64,000 nt of DNA, taken from positions 248,501-312,500 of the forward strand of contig CAUYUJ010003625.1 of NCBI GenBank assembly GCA_963575745.1. Reading direction: 5' to 3'. A program made the translations under genes and the position numbers. Below the pieces are notes generated by a model. The model did not search any database, had not been told where the DNA came from, and worked only from the letters and a program-made list of their open reading frames with translations. This DNA comes from Prorocentrum cordatum. Taxonomy: Eukaryota > Sar > Dinophyceae > Prorocentrales > Prorocentraceae. Shown one piece after another: positions 33,109 through 43,176 of this stretch. The first letter of the stretch is position 1. Each line of letters begins with the position of its first letter.

Positions 33109-33975
33109 ATGGCACCCCCCCCGAGCGGGTTTTCCGTGGCGAGCTGGTTCGAAGCAGTACGCCACGCACGTCGTCAGGAGACCCGCGTCTTCGTGGTCAT
33201 GCACTTGTTCGCGGGGGCCCGGAAGGGGGCAGGACGTGCGGCACTTCGTCGAGGCGATGATGGCCGACCTGGAGCTGAAGGTGCTCATGATCTCGGTGGA
33301 CCTGGCCGAGGACTCGCGGTGGGACCTCGGGCGCGTCGACACAATTGAGCTGCTCTGGTCCCTGGTGGCCGAGGGCCTGGTGGACGTGATCCTGGGTGGC
33401 CCCCCCTGCTCGACCTGGAGCCGCGCGAGGTTCAGGCCTGGAGGCCCACGACCCTTGCGCCGCCGAGGGAAGTACGCATGGGGGCTACCCCGGGAGAGAC
33501 TACGGCCTTCCGAGGTGGAACGACTGGACGAGGGCAACCGCCTGATGGTCAATCACCTGGCGCTGCGCGGCGGGGCGGGGGACCGCGGGGGAGCTTGGGC
33601 ACTCGAGCATCCAGGCGACCCTGGGGGGGATCCGCATCCGTCCATCTTCGACACCGAGATCTTGAAGGGCCTGGAGTCCAGGACGGGAGCGCGGCACATC
33701 TCTTTTGACCAATGCATGATGGGCGGGCCCTCGCAGAAGCCCACGAGGGTCACAGGTACGGCACGACTGGCGGCCACCGAAGCACTACGGTGCGACGGCG
33801 CCCACGCACACGAGCTGAGCTACGGCGAGGTTAACGGAAACTTTCGGACGACCAAGCTGGCCACCTACCCACCTCGACTGCGCAGGTGGATAGCAGAGGG
33901 CATCGTGGCCACGCTGTCGGAGACGGCGCAGACCGGCGGCGGGCAAACTGGACACGTACGAGACGGAGTGAAGTG
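33109..33975 (+). pseudogene. Methyltransferase-like module lying between RT motifs B and C
   Basis: The reading begins in one frame (FSVASWFEAVRHARR, FVVMHLFAGARKG) and shifts near 33225 into frame 2: DVRHFVEAMM, VLMISVDLAED, GLVDVILGGPPCSTWSRARF (33379-33438), WALEHPGDPGG, FDQCMMGGPSQKPTRVTG and KLATYPPRLRRWIAEGI. HLFAG, a central Asp, GGPPC-S-x-W and an E-x-P-type segment recall the C5-MTase fold (motif I, IV with catalytic Cys, VI-like). The module recurs in dinoflagellate retroelements as I remember them. Catalytic competence is unknown. Confidence 0.6.
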
Positions 33976-34039
33976 TCAGAGAATCACGTGCTGTTCGGGG
34001 CCCCTGGACCACGGCGCTTTTCATTTCTTGAACGAAACG

Positions 34040-35187
34040 TCCTCGCGAGGCCGCGGGGCAGCGCTGGGCGCGAGGGGCACGAGCTTCTACCTCCACATCG
34101 ACGACGGCCTGATCGCAGCGGACGGCGGGTCCCAGCAGTCAGGCGAGAAGAAGGTCAACAAGCTGGTTCACCAAGTGGCGGACGCGCTGGAGGACGTGGG
34201 CTTCGTCGTGAAGGATCGGAGGGAGCACGGCATGGTGGATCGCATCGTGGGCTACGAGGTGGAGGCTAGCCCCGCGCGAGCGCGGGTCCCGAAGCGCAAG
34301 GCGGCGCTCATGTACGAGGCGCCGCTGCTGCTCACGAGCCGGGACTGGGTGCACCTGGACCACCTGGCGTCGGTCATCGGGGTCTGGATCTGGGCGGCGC
34401 TGCTGGCCAGGCACTGGCTGTCGGCGCCTCAGCACCTGTTCCAGTTCGCACGCCAGGAGGGCCCGCGCTGGAGACGGCGGTGGCCGTCGGCCCGTCGCGA
34501 GGCTGTAGCCATGCGGCGGGGTATCATGGGGCCCCACGCTGACCTGGGGGCCCCGCTGCTGCCGATGGTCTTCGCCTCGGACGCCGAGGGCGCGCAGGAC
34601 TTCGACGCGGGCGGCTACGGCATCGTCGTGGCCGCGGCGAACTCGAATTCGTGGAGGAGCTGTGGAACGCCGGTGCTCGCCCTGGCGTGGCCGTCGCCAA
34701 GCCTGGACAACTACAGAAGGTGCTGGAGCGAGGCCCTGAGACGCTACAGCCTTTCCTGCCAGTGAGCTCAGTCGAGAGGGGTTGGATCGACGGAGAGGCC
34801 TCCTGGATTCCAGTCGAGTCGGGCCGCTGGAAGGTGCCTGACCACATCGTGCTGGGAGAAGGGCGGGCCGCGCTGAAGGTCCTGACGCGTCTGGCGCTCG
34901 TGCCAGAGGCTCGCCGCTCGAAGGTCCTCAGCCTCGAAGACAACATGGCTTTCGCGGGCGCTGCGGCTAAAGGCCGATCGGCCGCCGGCCCCGTGAACTA
35001 CTTACTCAGGCGGAGGTGCGCGTTGTCGAGCGCCACGGAGATCAGGGTGCACCTCCCCTGGGTGGAGACCGAAAGGATGCCCGCGGACGGCTTCTCACGC
35101 ATGAGAGGATGTGGTCAGGATTCAGAGGGGCACAACGCCCCGGTGCCGAGAGTGGACGCGCGCAGCGTGCGCATCATCCAGAACTGA
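34040..35187 (+). pseudogene. YR-retroelement RT motif C and RNase H
   Basis: Frame 2 gives RGTSFYLHIDDGLIAADG, with HIDD (34094-34105) in the place of the usual YxDD. Connection-type sequence follows (VKDRREHGMVDRIVGYEVE, LASVIGVWIWAALLARHWLS) and an RNase H start (VFASDAEGAQDF, GGYGIVVAA). After a frameshift near 34650, frame 1 continues with PDHIVLGEGRAALKVL, VLSLEDNMAFAGAAAKGRS, YLLRRRCAL and PWVETERMPADGFSR, which matches DIRS-type RNase H (E, D, A-K-G-R-S, P-A-D-x-x-S-R). RNase H ends before the TGA at 35185-35187. Confidence 0.75.
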
Positions 35188-36150
35188 CTTTTTCGAGCCC
35201 GAGGGTGCCGGACGACAAGCACCTGGGGGGCCGTGTGCAGCCTGAGACATTGCTAACCTATCGCAAGCGAGCGGCGGAGTTTTACCAATGGTGCGTGGCC
35301 GAGGGGGCCCACCCCTGGAGCCCTGACGAGTGGGGCGACACGATCATGGAGTACAAGGCCTCAGTGGACTTGCTCAAAAGTCATTTCACCTCCCTGCTCG
35401 CCGCTATCGAAGTCAAGTTTCCGCGGCTGAAGGGCCGCCTTTGCAGATGCCACGCCGCCTTGCGTGGATGGGAGTTAGAGCACCAGACCAAGCACGCAGT
35501 GCCGATGGTGAGCACCGCCCAGACTTTCGTCAGCGTGCGGCTCAGCGCACTCGGAGAGCCTCGCCTGGCCATCGGCCTCATGTTGCAGGGAAAAGTGGGG
35601 ATGCGGCCCAGCGAGATGCTGGGCATCGTCGCGTCCGATCTCGTCTACCCGAGGAGTCTGGGCACGGTCGAGGTCGAGGGCCCTTGATAGTAGGCTTGGG
35701 TATCAAGGCGAACACCACAGCGAAGCGCCCCCAGTCGAACGCCATCCTGGAGGCCTCCAGCCCTGTATTGGTGGATCTCCTGAGGACCCTGAAGGCCCAC
35801 GCGCCCCCAGGGGGCCGCATGTTCCCCTACACCCTCGAGAAGTACCGCAATTTGCTCGCTCGCATCCAGTCGGAGTGTAACCTACGAATGGGATGGACCC
35901 CCCACAGTGCCCGAGCTGGTTTCGCTTCAGAGGCCACAGCGTGGGGTATGTCCTTCGAGCAGATTCGAGAAACAGGCCGTTGGAAGGTGGACCCTTCGAT
36001 TATACATCGACATGGTCCAGGCCGCCCACATAGCCGTGGGGCTCAAGTCGGCTGGGTGGGGTCCAGCCTTCGATTGGGCCGGCCAACGCTGGGCCTGGTG
36101 TGCGCTACGGGCGTTACATGGCGCCGAAGGGCTCCAGACGCTTGGCTGAC
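35188..36150 (+). pseudogene. Tyrosine recombinase of the YR retroelement
   Basis: Frame 0 gives the N-terminal helical core-binding part (LLTYRKRAAEFYQWCVAEG, IMEYKASVDLLKSHFTSLL) and then the first catalytic Arg in GMRPSEMLGI (codon 35604-35606). A frameshift near 35680 moves to frame 2, which holds TPHSARAGFASEA (H-x-x-R, 35903-35914) and FEQIRETGRWK. A second shift near 35990 returns to frame 0 with LRLYIDMVQAAH; the Tyr nucleophile is at 36003-36005. All three signature elements (R, HxxR, Y) remain. YR retroelements use this enzyme to integrate a circular cDNA without target duplication. Confidence 0.8.
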
Positions 36151-36425
36151 GGGTCGTGGGCTACACCAGAGACGCTACCGACAGCCAGATCGAGTACGCC
36201 ACCGCCATCACCATGCACTCGTCCTGGGTACTACCGAGCTACCCACCTACTCCGACCAGTTTGGTTTCACCCTTTGGGCTGACGCCGACGCCACCGCCGA
36301 CGGGTATGGCGACACCGCCGATGACCAAGGCGGCGCCTGGAGTGCCGACCTCCTGGGCGACCCCCAGGCCACAGCCGACCCGCCGACGAGTTTCCTCAGT
36401 GTGGTACCTGTGGAAGTTGTTTAAG

Positions 36426-37340
36426 ATGTCTTCCAGCTGCAGCGGCAGCTGCAGCTGTGCTGTGCTCATCATGGCGGCGCTACTGACTACAGCGCGGAGC
36501 CCCCTGTTCGCACGCTCCATGAGCATCGCCTCGGATGTGGCCGAGGAGGTCGGAGGGGCTGCAGGCCGCATGATGGGCGCAGGCGCGAACTTGTCGTCGA
36601 GTGCGGCACGGATCTTCAGCGCCCTCACCGACAACACCCTCAGCCTCGCCGAGACTGCATGGGAAGGTATCGACCTCACGAATGTTACGGTCAACAGCTC
36701 CGCCGGCCGCATCTTTTTCGATGGAAACGAGTGCGCCGAGGACGTACTGACTACGCCAGAGGCTCGAGCGGTGATGGGACTGCCCGACCACTGGCTCCAG
36801 GCGTTGGCGGATATTTTGATTTTTGCATCACCTTCTCGTCCGCTGGTGGAGGTACATAAGCATCTCTTCATCAGCGACTCATCCTATACCTCCCTGGACC
36901 TCTGGATGGCCTGGTTCGATACGGGCCATGTGGGCTTGGCCTGGAGGACTGCAGCTGTCACCTACAACGTACGCTGGGCCAATCCCCTATGGTCGCTGAC
37001 CGAGGACGCTACCACTCAGACGATTCGGATCTCAGAGCTGCTGCAAGAAGCTATCCAGGCGACTATCGACAAGCCAGACCTCGCTCTGTCCAAGACGGCG
37101 CTACTGCACGCTCCAGCCATCACACCGCCCTCAGTGCCGATGAGGATCTGGAGGTGGAGCAAGCGCCTAGCCACCTGGGCTTGGCCGCGAGACGGGAACG
37201 GGGCCTTTCGCTCGTCATCGGCGCCTGGCGCCGAGGACGAGTCCTTCGCCGCCGACGGGGCCGCCGCCGACGAGGGCTCCCCGGACACAAGGACGGGCGA
37301 GGGCGACAGCCACAGCGTGCCTGCCGAGCCCTCAGCATAG
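36426..37340 (+). CDS. Unknown ORF downstream of the recombinase, signal/membrane-anchor-like N-terminus
   Basis: From ATG 36426 the frame is intact for 304 codons and ends 31 bp before repeat B1. I prefer this start to the ATG at 36156 because the upstream part overlaps recombinase codons and is Pro/Thr-rich filler. The N-terminus has a Cys-rich, then hydrophobic run (CAVLIMAALLTTARSPLF). Residues about 60-100 contain two N-x-S/T sites (NVT, NSS). Trp-rich helices follow (DLWMAWFDTGHVGLAWR, MRIWRWSKRLATWAW), and the tail is acidic. It is the only ORF of the element without a visible stop or frameshift. I do not recognise it; it is not an SGNH hydrolase (no GDS box), which some Ngaro elements carry. 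Confidence 0.55.
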   Translation: MSSSCSGSCSCAVLIMAALLTTARSPLFARSMSIASDVAEEVGGAAGRMMGAGANLSSSAARIFSALTDNTLSLAETAWEGIDLTNVTVNSSAGRIFFDGNECAEDVLTTPEARAVMGLPDHWLQALADILIFASPSRPLVEVHKHLFISDSSYTSLDLWMAWFDTGHVGLAWRTAAVTYNVRWANPLWSLTEDATTQTIRISELLQEAIQATIDKPDLALSKTALLHAPAITPPSVPMRIWRWSKRLATWAWPRDGNGAFRSSSAPGAEDESFAADGAAADEGSPDTRTGEGDSHSVPAEPSA

Positions 37341-37371
37341 GCCGCAAGCGAGTACGGGTTTGGAGGAGCGA

Positions 37372-37719
37372 GGACCTAGCGAAGATCAAGGTCGACCGAG
37401 TTTTTTTCTTTCAACGCAGGCTATCATCAATCAGATTTCACGTTCATTGCAGTCTGCCGGGGAGGTGTGCGCTGACCGCACACAGATGTGAATATTTCTC
37501 AGCAGTGAATGATAACAAATTATCTCTCGAGGTCCGTGCAGGAAAACGTTGAGTGAGTTTCGTATTCAGTAGCGCCACGCGCTGGCACGTCCCGGCCTCT
37601 AGGGCCCAAGTGCCCAGAGCCTCTAGGGTGTGGCGTCTAGGGCTGTAGGCTAAGGCTCTCTTAGGTCCTCTTAAGGTTCCCTTGGGTGGGGCCCCGTTCT
37701 TTGGGATCGCACCTGAAAT
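37372..37719 (+). repeat. Split direct repeat B1
   Basis: 348 bp beginning 'ggacctagcgaagatcaagg' and ending 'gggatcgcacctgaaat'. It matches B2 (37982-38329) over its full length with three mismatches that I can count, and abuts A2 directly. Confidence 0.95.
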
Positions 37720-37852
37720 GGGTGAGTGAGTTTGTGAACGTTGATTTTCAGATAGGTTAGCGAAGGGGCCAAAGGGTGGGATATTTCTTGTTGTTTCGGG
37801 CGTTGTCTCCAGGTCTCGCCTGCGCCCGAAACCGTTTCAAGTTCAAAGCACC
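37720..37852 (+). repeat. Split direct repeat A2
   Basis: 133-bp copy of A1. The B1/A2 junction reads 'acctgaaat|gggtgagtg', which is what joining the two outer ends of the element in a circle would give. A 129-bp unique, C-rich spacer (37853-37981) separates A2 from B2. Confidence 0.95.
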
Positions 37853-37981
37853 CTCCCAGCCCTCGGTCCTCGGTGCAGGTCTCACTTGCTGCCCGTTCGT
37901 TCTGCCGTCCCCCCGACCCGTGGTCAGCGCCACGCAGCGGGGTTCCTACCGTTTCCCTTCAGGCATCCCTCCCCCTCGCTC

Positions 37982-38329
37982 GGACCTAGCGAAGATCAAG
38001 GTCGACCGAGTTCTTTTCTTTCAACGCAGGCTATCATCAATCAGATTTCACGTTCATTGCAGTCTGCCGGGGAGGTGTGCGCTGACCGCACACAGATGTG
38101 AATATTTCTCAGCAGTGAATGATAACAAGTTATCTCTCGAGGTCCGTGCAGGAAAACGTTGAGTGAGTTTCGTATTCAGTAGCGCCACGCGCTGGCACGT
38201 CCCGGCCTCTAGGGCCCAAGTGCCCAGAGCCTCTAGGGTGTGGCGTCTAGGGCTGTAGGCTAAGGCTCTCTCAGGTCCTCTTAAGGTTCCCTTGGGTGGG
38301 GCCCCGTTCTTTGGGATCGCACCTGAAAT
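37982..38329 (+). repeat. Split direct repeat B2 (right end of element)
   Basis: 348-bp copy of B1. Directly after it 'acacaaatacatatacatct' resumes the microsatellite, marking the right boundary of the element. Confidence 0.95.
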
Positions 38330-38475
38330 ACACAAATACATATACATCTACATATACATATACATACACATATACATATACATCTACATATACACATACA
38401 TATACGTATATATATATATATATGTGCATATGCATACATATATACACACGTACATATACATATACATGCACTTAT
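38330..38475. repeat. CATATA-type microsatellite, right flank of the YR retroelement
   Basis: Units 'atacatatac', 'atctacatat' and a (TA) run at 38407-38423. It is the continuation of the repeat at 29790-30036. Confidence 0.9.
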
Positions 38476-38489
38476 GCAGATACCCATCC

Positions 38490-39485
38490 GCGGGTGGCCA
38501 GCCGCGCCGTTCTCGGTCGGCGGCCGGGCCGCGCCCGCGAGCAGGGCAAGGAAGACGAACGCGCGGTCCACGGCGAGGTCTGCCAGGGCGGGGCTAAGCA
38601 CCGCCTCGCGCAGCGCAAAGACGCACACCTGCAGACCGTCCGCCGCGCCGCATGTTGCGCGCAGCTCTGAGCCGATTGAGGAGGATCTGCACGCGAACTC
38701 GCGCGATCGGACCACTGCGTCCAGCAAGTGGCACGCCAGCCTGCTGGCGCGGCGGCCCTTGTCGAGACGCACGCACGCGGCCGCTCCAATGCCGCGCCCT
38801 GACCCCCCCCCCACCCCCACGCACACCTGAATGACCCGTCGCTGCGCGCGCTGAATCGCCCCGCGCACCCCATTGATGGAAATGCGACGCGCGCCTTGAT
38901 CTCGGGCGCGGCCAGCGCAAGAGGGGCTGAGCTGCACCGCGCGTCGGATGGGCAGCCTGTTCTTGGCTCTCTGCAGGGCGACGACGCACGCTGCGACGCG
39001 GCGCCGGCCGAGCCGGGCGGGCGCAGCGCAGGCCGCTGCCCGCTGCCCCCATTAGGGAGACGAAGAGGTCAGGAAGCCGACCGCTGGCTGGCTCGACGGC
39101 CTCGGCCTCGACTACGTAGATCGACGTGCCCGATCGGCATCAGAGCGATGTATTCGCGCTGGTAGAGCATCACGGTGCCATCGGCGCAGCGGCGCCGGTG
39201 CGCTCCGCAGTCGGCGAAGTCGTCGCAATCGCCGTTAATCTTGCCGCAGACGCCCGCGAAGTGGCCGATCAGCGGGTCGACGCGCGCCGCGCGCCCAGCG
39301 ATCCCCAGGTCGTCAACGTGCGCAGCGGGCACCAGCCCCGAGACGCAGGCAGCGCAGCTGCCGGACGTCACGCGCTGGACCTCAAACCCCGGGCGCGCGC
39401 GTGACCCGGGCGAGCTTCATGGAGAAGTCAGGGCGAATCCTTGCAGCCCGTGCCTGGCTTGACGCAGCGCAGGCTCGGTCCGCTC
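38490..39485 (-). pseudogene. Ty1/copia-like RT C-terminus and RNase H fragment
   Basis: Reading leftward in changing frames: SLRCVKPGTGCKDSP (39480-39430), then LVPAAHVDDLGIAGRAA, with AHVDD the RT catalytic box. DFADCGAHRRRCADG and LYQREYIALMPIGHVDL follow, then a linker (ALQRAKNRLPIRRAVQLS). Next is the copia RNase H region CVRLDKGRRASRLACHLLD, REFACRSSSIGSELRATCG and ADGLQVCVFALREAV. This matches dinoflagellate copia polyproteins as I know them. It is truncated on both sides and frameshifted. 39090-39371 is the best-preserved single frame. Confidence 0.8.
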
Positions 39486-40731
39486 GTCGAATCACTCGAG
39501 GCTGGGCACGTGCCCGAGGATGGCCGCGCTGCCGGGCGGCAGGGCGAAGCCCTCCTCCCTAGACCCCCAGGAGTCGTGATTTTTTTCACGACGCCTGGTC
39601 TTGTCTTGGTTTTAAATAACGACGTCATGGAAAAAACAATTTTGCGAGAACAAACAAGACACGAGAAAATCGGAAATAGCTCAATTCAGCAAGACTTCGA
39701 ACGTTGATGAATAGGCCTACTGCCCACGCGCTGCGCCATGGCCTACAGGCCGAGCCAACAGCGAGGAGGAGGAGGAGGAAGAAGAGAGGGAGGGGAAAGA
39801 GGAGGAGGAGGAGGAGGAGGAGGAGGAGGAGGAGGAGGAGGAGGGGAGGACTAACGATCAGGAAGGGAGGAATTAACGAGGAGGACGAGGGGCAGGGCAA
39901 AGAGGACGGGCAGGAACATGAACATGGGGAGTCCTCAATACAATTGTCGTGATATTTGGGCGCCACGGTCTCGCCTGGGGCACGCTGTCCTATATCGTTT
40001 CGGGGTCGTTGCTCCCGAGGGGCTTCTGTGTTAGAGCTCAGCGGCGATATCGAAAATCGATCGGTCGATCATCGCCGCTCGGCTCTGGGATGGGGCCCCG
40101 CGGGGGCCGTTGCGGCGGCGGCGGCGGCGGCCCTTGCCATCGCGCGTGAATCCTCGGCTCCTCTAGCCACGCCCATGTGGGCCATCTGTCAACGAACAAA
40201 CTGCACGTCGATATATCGCTGTCGGGCCGAGGGGTATAGTTGGAGGAGGAGGAAGAGGAGGAGGAGGAGCAGGAGGAGGAGGAGCAGGAGGAGGAGGAGC
40301 AGGAGGAGGAGGAGGAGGAGTTGTCCCTGCTCCTGTTTGTTGGGCCCTGCTCCTGGTCGGAATCCGTTCCCCAGGCGGGCGGAAAACAAAACCCTCGGGG
40401 TGTGGGGGGGGGGGGAGAAAGAGAAGGAGGAGGAGGAGGATGAGGGGGAGGAAAAAAGGAAAGGAGCAAGAAGGCGAAAGACGACTAGGATGAGGACGAC
40501 GAGGAAGAGGACGAGCAAGCGGACGAGGAGCCCGAAACCTGGCTTCGGAGCTGCGCCCTGTGCTTGTGCCCTGCTGCATGCCGACCCCGCTCCCACGCTC
40601 ACGTGTTTTGCAGCCGATCGACAAGGTTTCTGTCGCTCAGCCGCAGCAGGCGCTCGAAAAGGGAAACCCTCATCCAAGTAACGTCCTCAGTACCAGTTAA
40701 CGTCACCATCGATGATCATCAATAGCACTGC

Positions 40732-40805
<74 letters not shown>

Positions 40806-40880
40806 GCATCATAAACACCAACATCACCATCATCATCACCATCCTCATCACCATCCTATAATTCAAAACATAAGCGTCAT
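39486..40880. repeat. GGA-rich and (CAT)n simple repeats, no supported gene
   Basis: GGA/GAG runs occupy 39761-39845 and 40236-40325, with another purine-rich part at 40410-40450. A pure CAT run spans about 40733-40805 with decayed units to 40855. The sequence between these holds no protein I can name; open frames through it are poly-Arg, poly-Glu or poly-Ser artefacts. Confidence 0.8.
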
Positions 40881-41324
40881 CGCATCATGTCCCTCAAGAC
40901 GCCTGGACAACCCCGAAAAAGCAGGAATCGGTCAACGCAGAAAGCGGCCGAGCCCCCCCTTTTCTCCAGCGGTCGATATTTATTGTGCGTAGTCCGATCC
41001 GGCCCCCCGATATCAGATCTCAGGGAGGACCTTCTCGAAAAACGCAGAATAAAAAGTCGAACCGCCATGGAGGGACTTGGCAATTTTCTGCATCAATCGA
41101 TTGTCTGCTTCGTCGGGGTATGTCCAGCACGCCTTTGGGCTGCCCTTCTCGGCGACTTGCTGGGCAAGGTGAACAGCGAAGTGAAACTTGAACACTTCGC
41201 GCCCTCTGTGCTCCTTCCATGCACGCAAAAATGCAAGCATGCTCGTCTGCAGCGAAAAGGAAACATGCATGTGTGCCCGCCCAACATGCGAAACCCAAGC
41301 AGACTTGACCCGAATCCAGCAAAC

Positions 41325-41590
41325 ACGTGGCAACACAGGCGAAACCCAAGCCGACAAAAACCGAATCCAGCAAGAACGTGGCAACAGAGGATTCAAGACG
41401 AATCCAGCAAGAACGTGGCAACTGAGGGTTCAAGACGAATCCAACAAGAACGTGGCAACAGAGGGTTCAAGGCGAATCCAACAAGAACGTGGCAACAGAG
41501 GGTTCAAGACGAATACAACAAGAACGCGGCAACAGAGGGTTCAAGGCGAATCCAATATGAACGTGGCGCACGAGGGATCGAAGTCCCATC
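41325..41590 (+). repeat. 37-bp minisatellite, about 6 copies
   Basis: The unit is 'acgtggcaacagagggttca' plus 'agacgaatccaacaaga' (37 bp). Six copies follow one another with a few substitutions; the first is longer and divergent and the last is truncated. Because 37 is not a multiple of three, long frames through it read the same repeat in all phases and should not be taken as genes. 40881-41324 shows no supported gene. Confidence 0.9.
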
Positions 41591-41758
41591 CATGACGTGG
41601 CATGCGCCCCATGCGCGGTCCCATCTCGCTTATGAAGGGCATGCGCAGCCGTGGCCTGCATATGGCGACCCTCTGCCCTGATGCACTTGTACACAGTGGC
41701 CAGGTGCCCGCATGCAACTACAAGAGACGCCTTGCGCGGGCCGAGACACCCAAGGAAT

Positions 41759-43176
41759 TCAGAGACAAAGCATGGGGAGCAGCGGCACCAAGGTTCTCGT
41801 CTCGGCCGCTTTGGCCTTGAGCCGTGGAACCTTCCCCTGCGTGGCAGGCATGAACATTTTTAAAGTCAATATGCCGATCATGCTCCTTGCCCCTTTCTTT
41901 TTGTTTGCTCCAATGAAAACATAGAACGACCGTATTCTGCGCCGAAGTGCAAGCACGTTGTCGCGCCACCTTTGCGCTTTTCTGCCATTGCCAGACTGAG
42001 CAATATTGTTCTTGATCAATAAATAAAATACCTTGGCACTCACATACTGCGTCACTCCTAAATCCAGAATGTGCATGCGATCAAACATCAATGTATGGAT
42101 AGACACGCCTTTGATTTGAAACAGAGCGCACACGCGATCCAGACCTTGATCATTCACTGCGTTAAAGAAGATCAGATCCGCCGGTGTTTGGACCTCGCTC
42201 AGGCGATGGATGTCAGGCGCGTCGTCGTTCTCAATTAAACGACACCCCTTCGGTAAGTTGAATTCAGAGAGCACGCGCTGCGTGACCAGTCCTCCAGCCT
42301 TCTCATCGATTTTCAAATTCCTGAGTAAACGATTGAGGGCTTCTTCTGTTGCTACATGGACTTCCTTGACCGAATTATCCAGCATCAGTTGGTATGTTGC
42401 CTTGTCTCGCAGGTTCCATGGGAGCTGATGCATAGCCACTGGATGCTGAAATAAATTTTCTTTGCGCACGTCACAGCAGAAACGCGGGTTGCGAGGGTTC
42501 TGCCAGGTGTTGAAACCCAGCGCGCCTGACACTTCGAGGAGATCCATCCGGATCTCAGTCAGGGCCCCCCTCCACCCTTGGGCGAGGTCAAATCCACGCC
42601 AGAGCTCCCTGTCACAGCTACAGGGCATGTTTTTGTGATATCGTCCTGGGAATTTTCCTTCGGCCACCGCTTGAAAAGACCACTTCAGGACACGCTGGAC
42701 CAAACCGAAATTACAATTCCCACCACGGCCACACTTGCACAAGTCCTGCTTGCGCAAGGTGCAGAGCAGGTACCGTGTCTGGCTAAGACCTGAGCTCATG
42801 TAACACCAGTAAAAACGATCACGCTTTGCATGGGGCACCGCGTCAGATAATAACCTAAAGGCGTCGACTTTCCTTGGCACTCTCGGACCACATCGTGGTT
42901 CGCCCAACCTACTGGCAACATGTCCACATCGTAACCCAAAAGATCTGATTGCCCGGGATTTTTATTCACATGGTAAGCAAACGAATCGCGCGGCAAAACA
43001 AACGGAAAATCAACGTCGCATCTAGCATCGCATTCTTTGTCCCACGAGGGCATCTTCACTGTATACAACTGAACTGCAGGGCGTTCGTTGGGCACTTGTC
43101 GCACGCGCTCGGCTGCATGCCTCGATCTCGCGGGATCCAGCGCGAGATCTCCAACCCCTGTCCCCCCTGCTCTCAT
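41759..43176 (-). pseudogene. Member of a multicopy dinoflagellate protein family (possibly transposase-related), frameshifted
   Basis: 43176-42796 reads LYTVKMPSWDKECDARCDV, DFPFVLPRDSF and WANHDVVRECQGKSTPLGYY. After a frameshift near 42850 the next frame runs to 41759 with RYLLCTLRKQDLCKCG (Cys cluster with CNFGL), RYHKNMPCSCDRELW, an ALGFNTWQNPRNPRFCC segment, THTLMFDRMHILDLGVTQYV-type helix (read as HTLMFDRMHILDLGVTQYV) and ALRRRIRSFYVFIG. I remember many near-copies in Symbiodiniaceae and related genomes. The D-x-M-H-I-x-D-L turn is faintly like CACTA transposases, but that is weak. About 420 residues; both ends plausible. Confidence 0.55.

Larger units (their letters stand above)
30037..38329 (+). 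mobile_element. Complete tyrosine-recombinase retroelement (Ngaro-like DIRS order) with split direct repeats
   Basis: The element is 8,293 bp with repeats in the order A1 (30037-30169), coding region, B1 (37372-37719), A2 (37720-37852), 129-bp spacer, B2 (37982-38329). This A1-B1-A2-B2 pattern is the split-direct-repeat structure of Ngaro/PAT-type YR retrotransposons. Inside, on the plus strand, are gag, RT, a methyltransferase-like module, RNase H and a tyrosine recombinase, then an unknown ORF. Repeat copies are 97-99% identical, suggesting fairly recent arrival, yet the ORFs carry several stops and frameshifts. Both flanks are the same CATATA-type microsatellite. Confidence 0.85.

Noticed and set aside
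36426-37340. SGNH hydrolase ORF known from some Ngaro elements
   Set aside because: No GDS-type serine motif or catalytic D-x-x-H near the C-terminus.
41325-41590. CRISPR-like array
   Set aside because: The 37-bp units are contiguous without spacers; it is a minisatellite.
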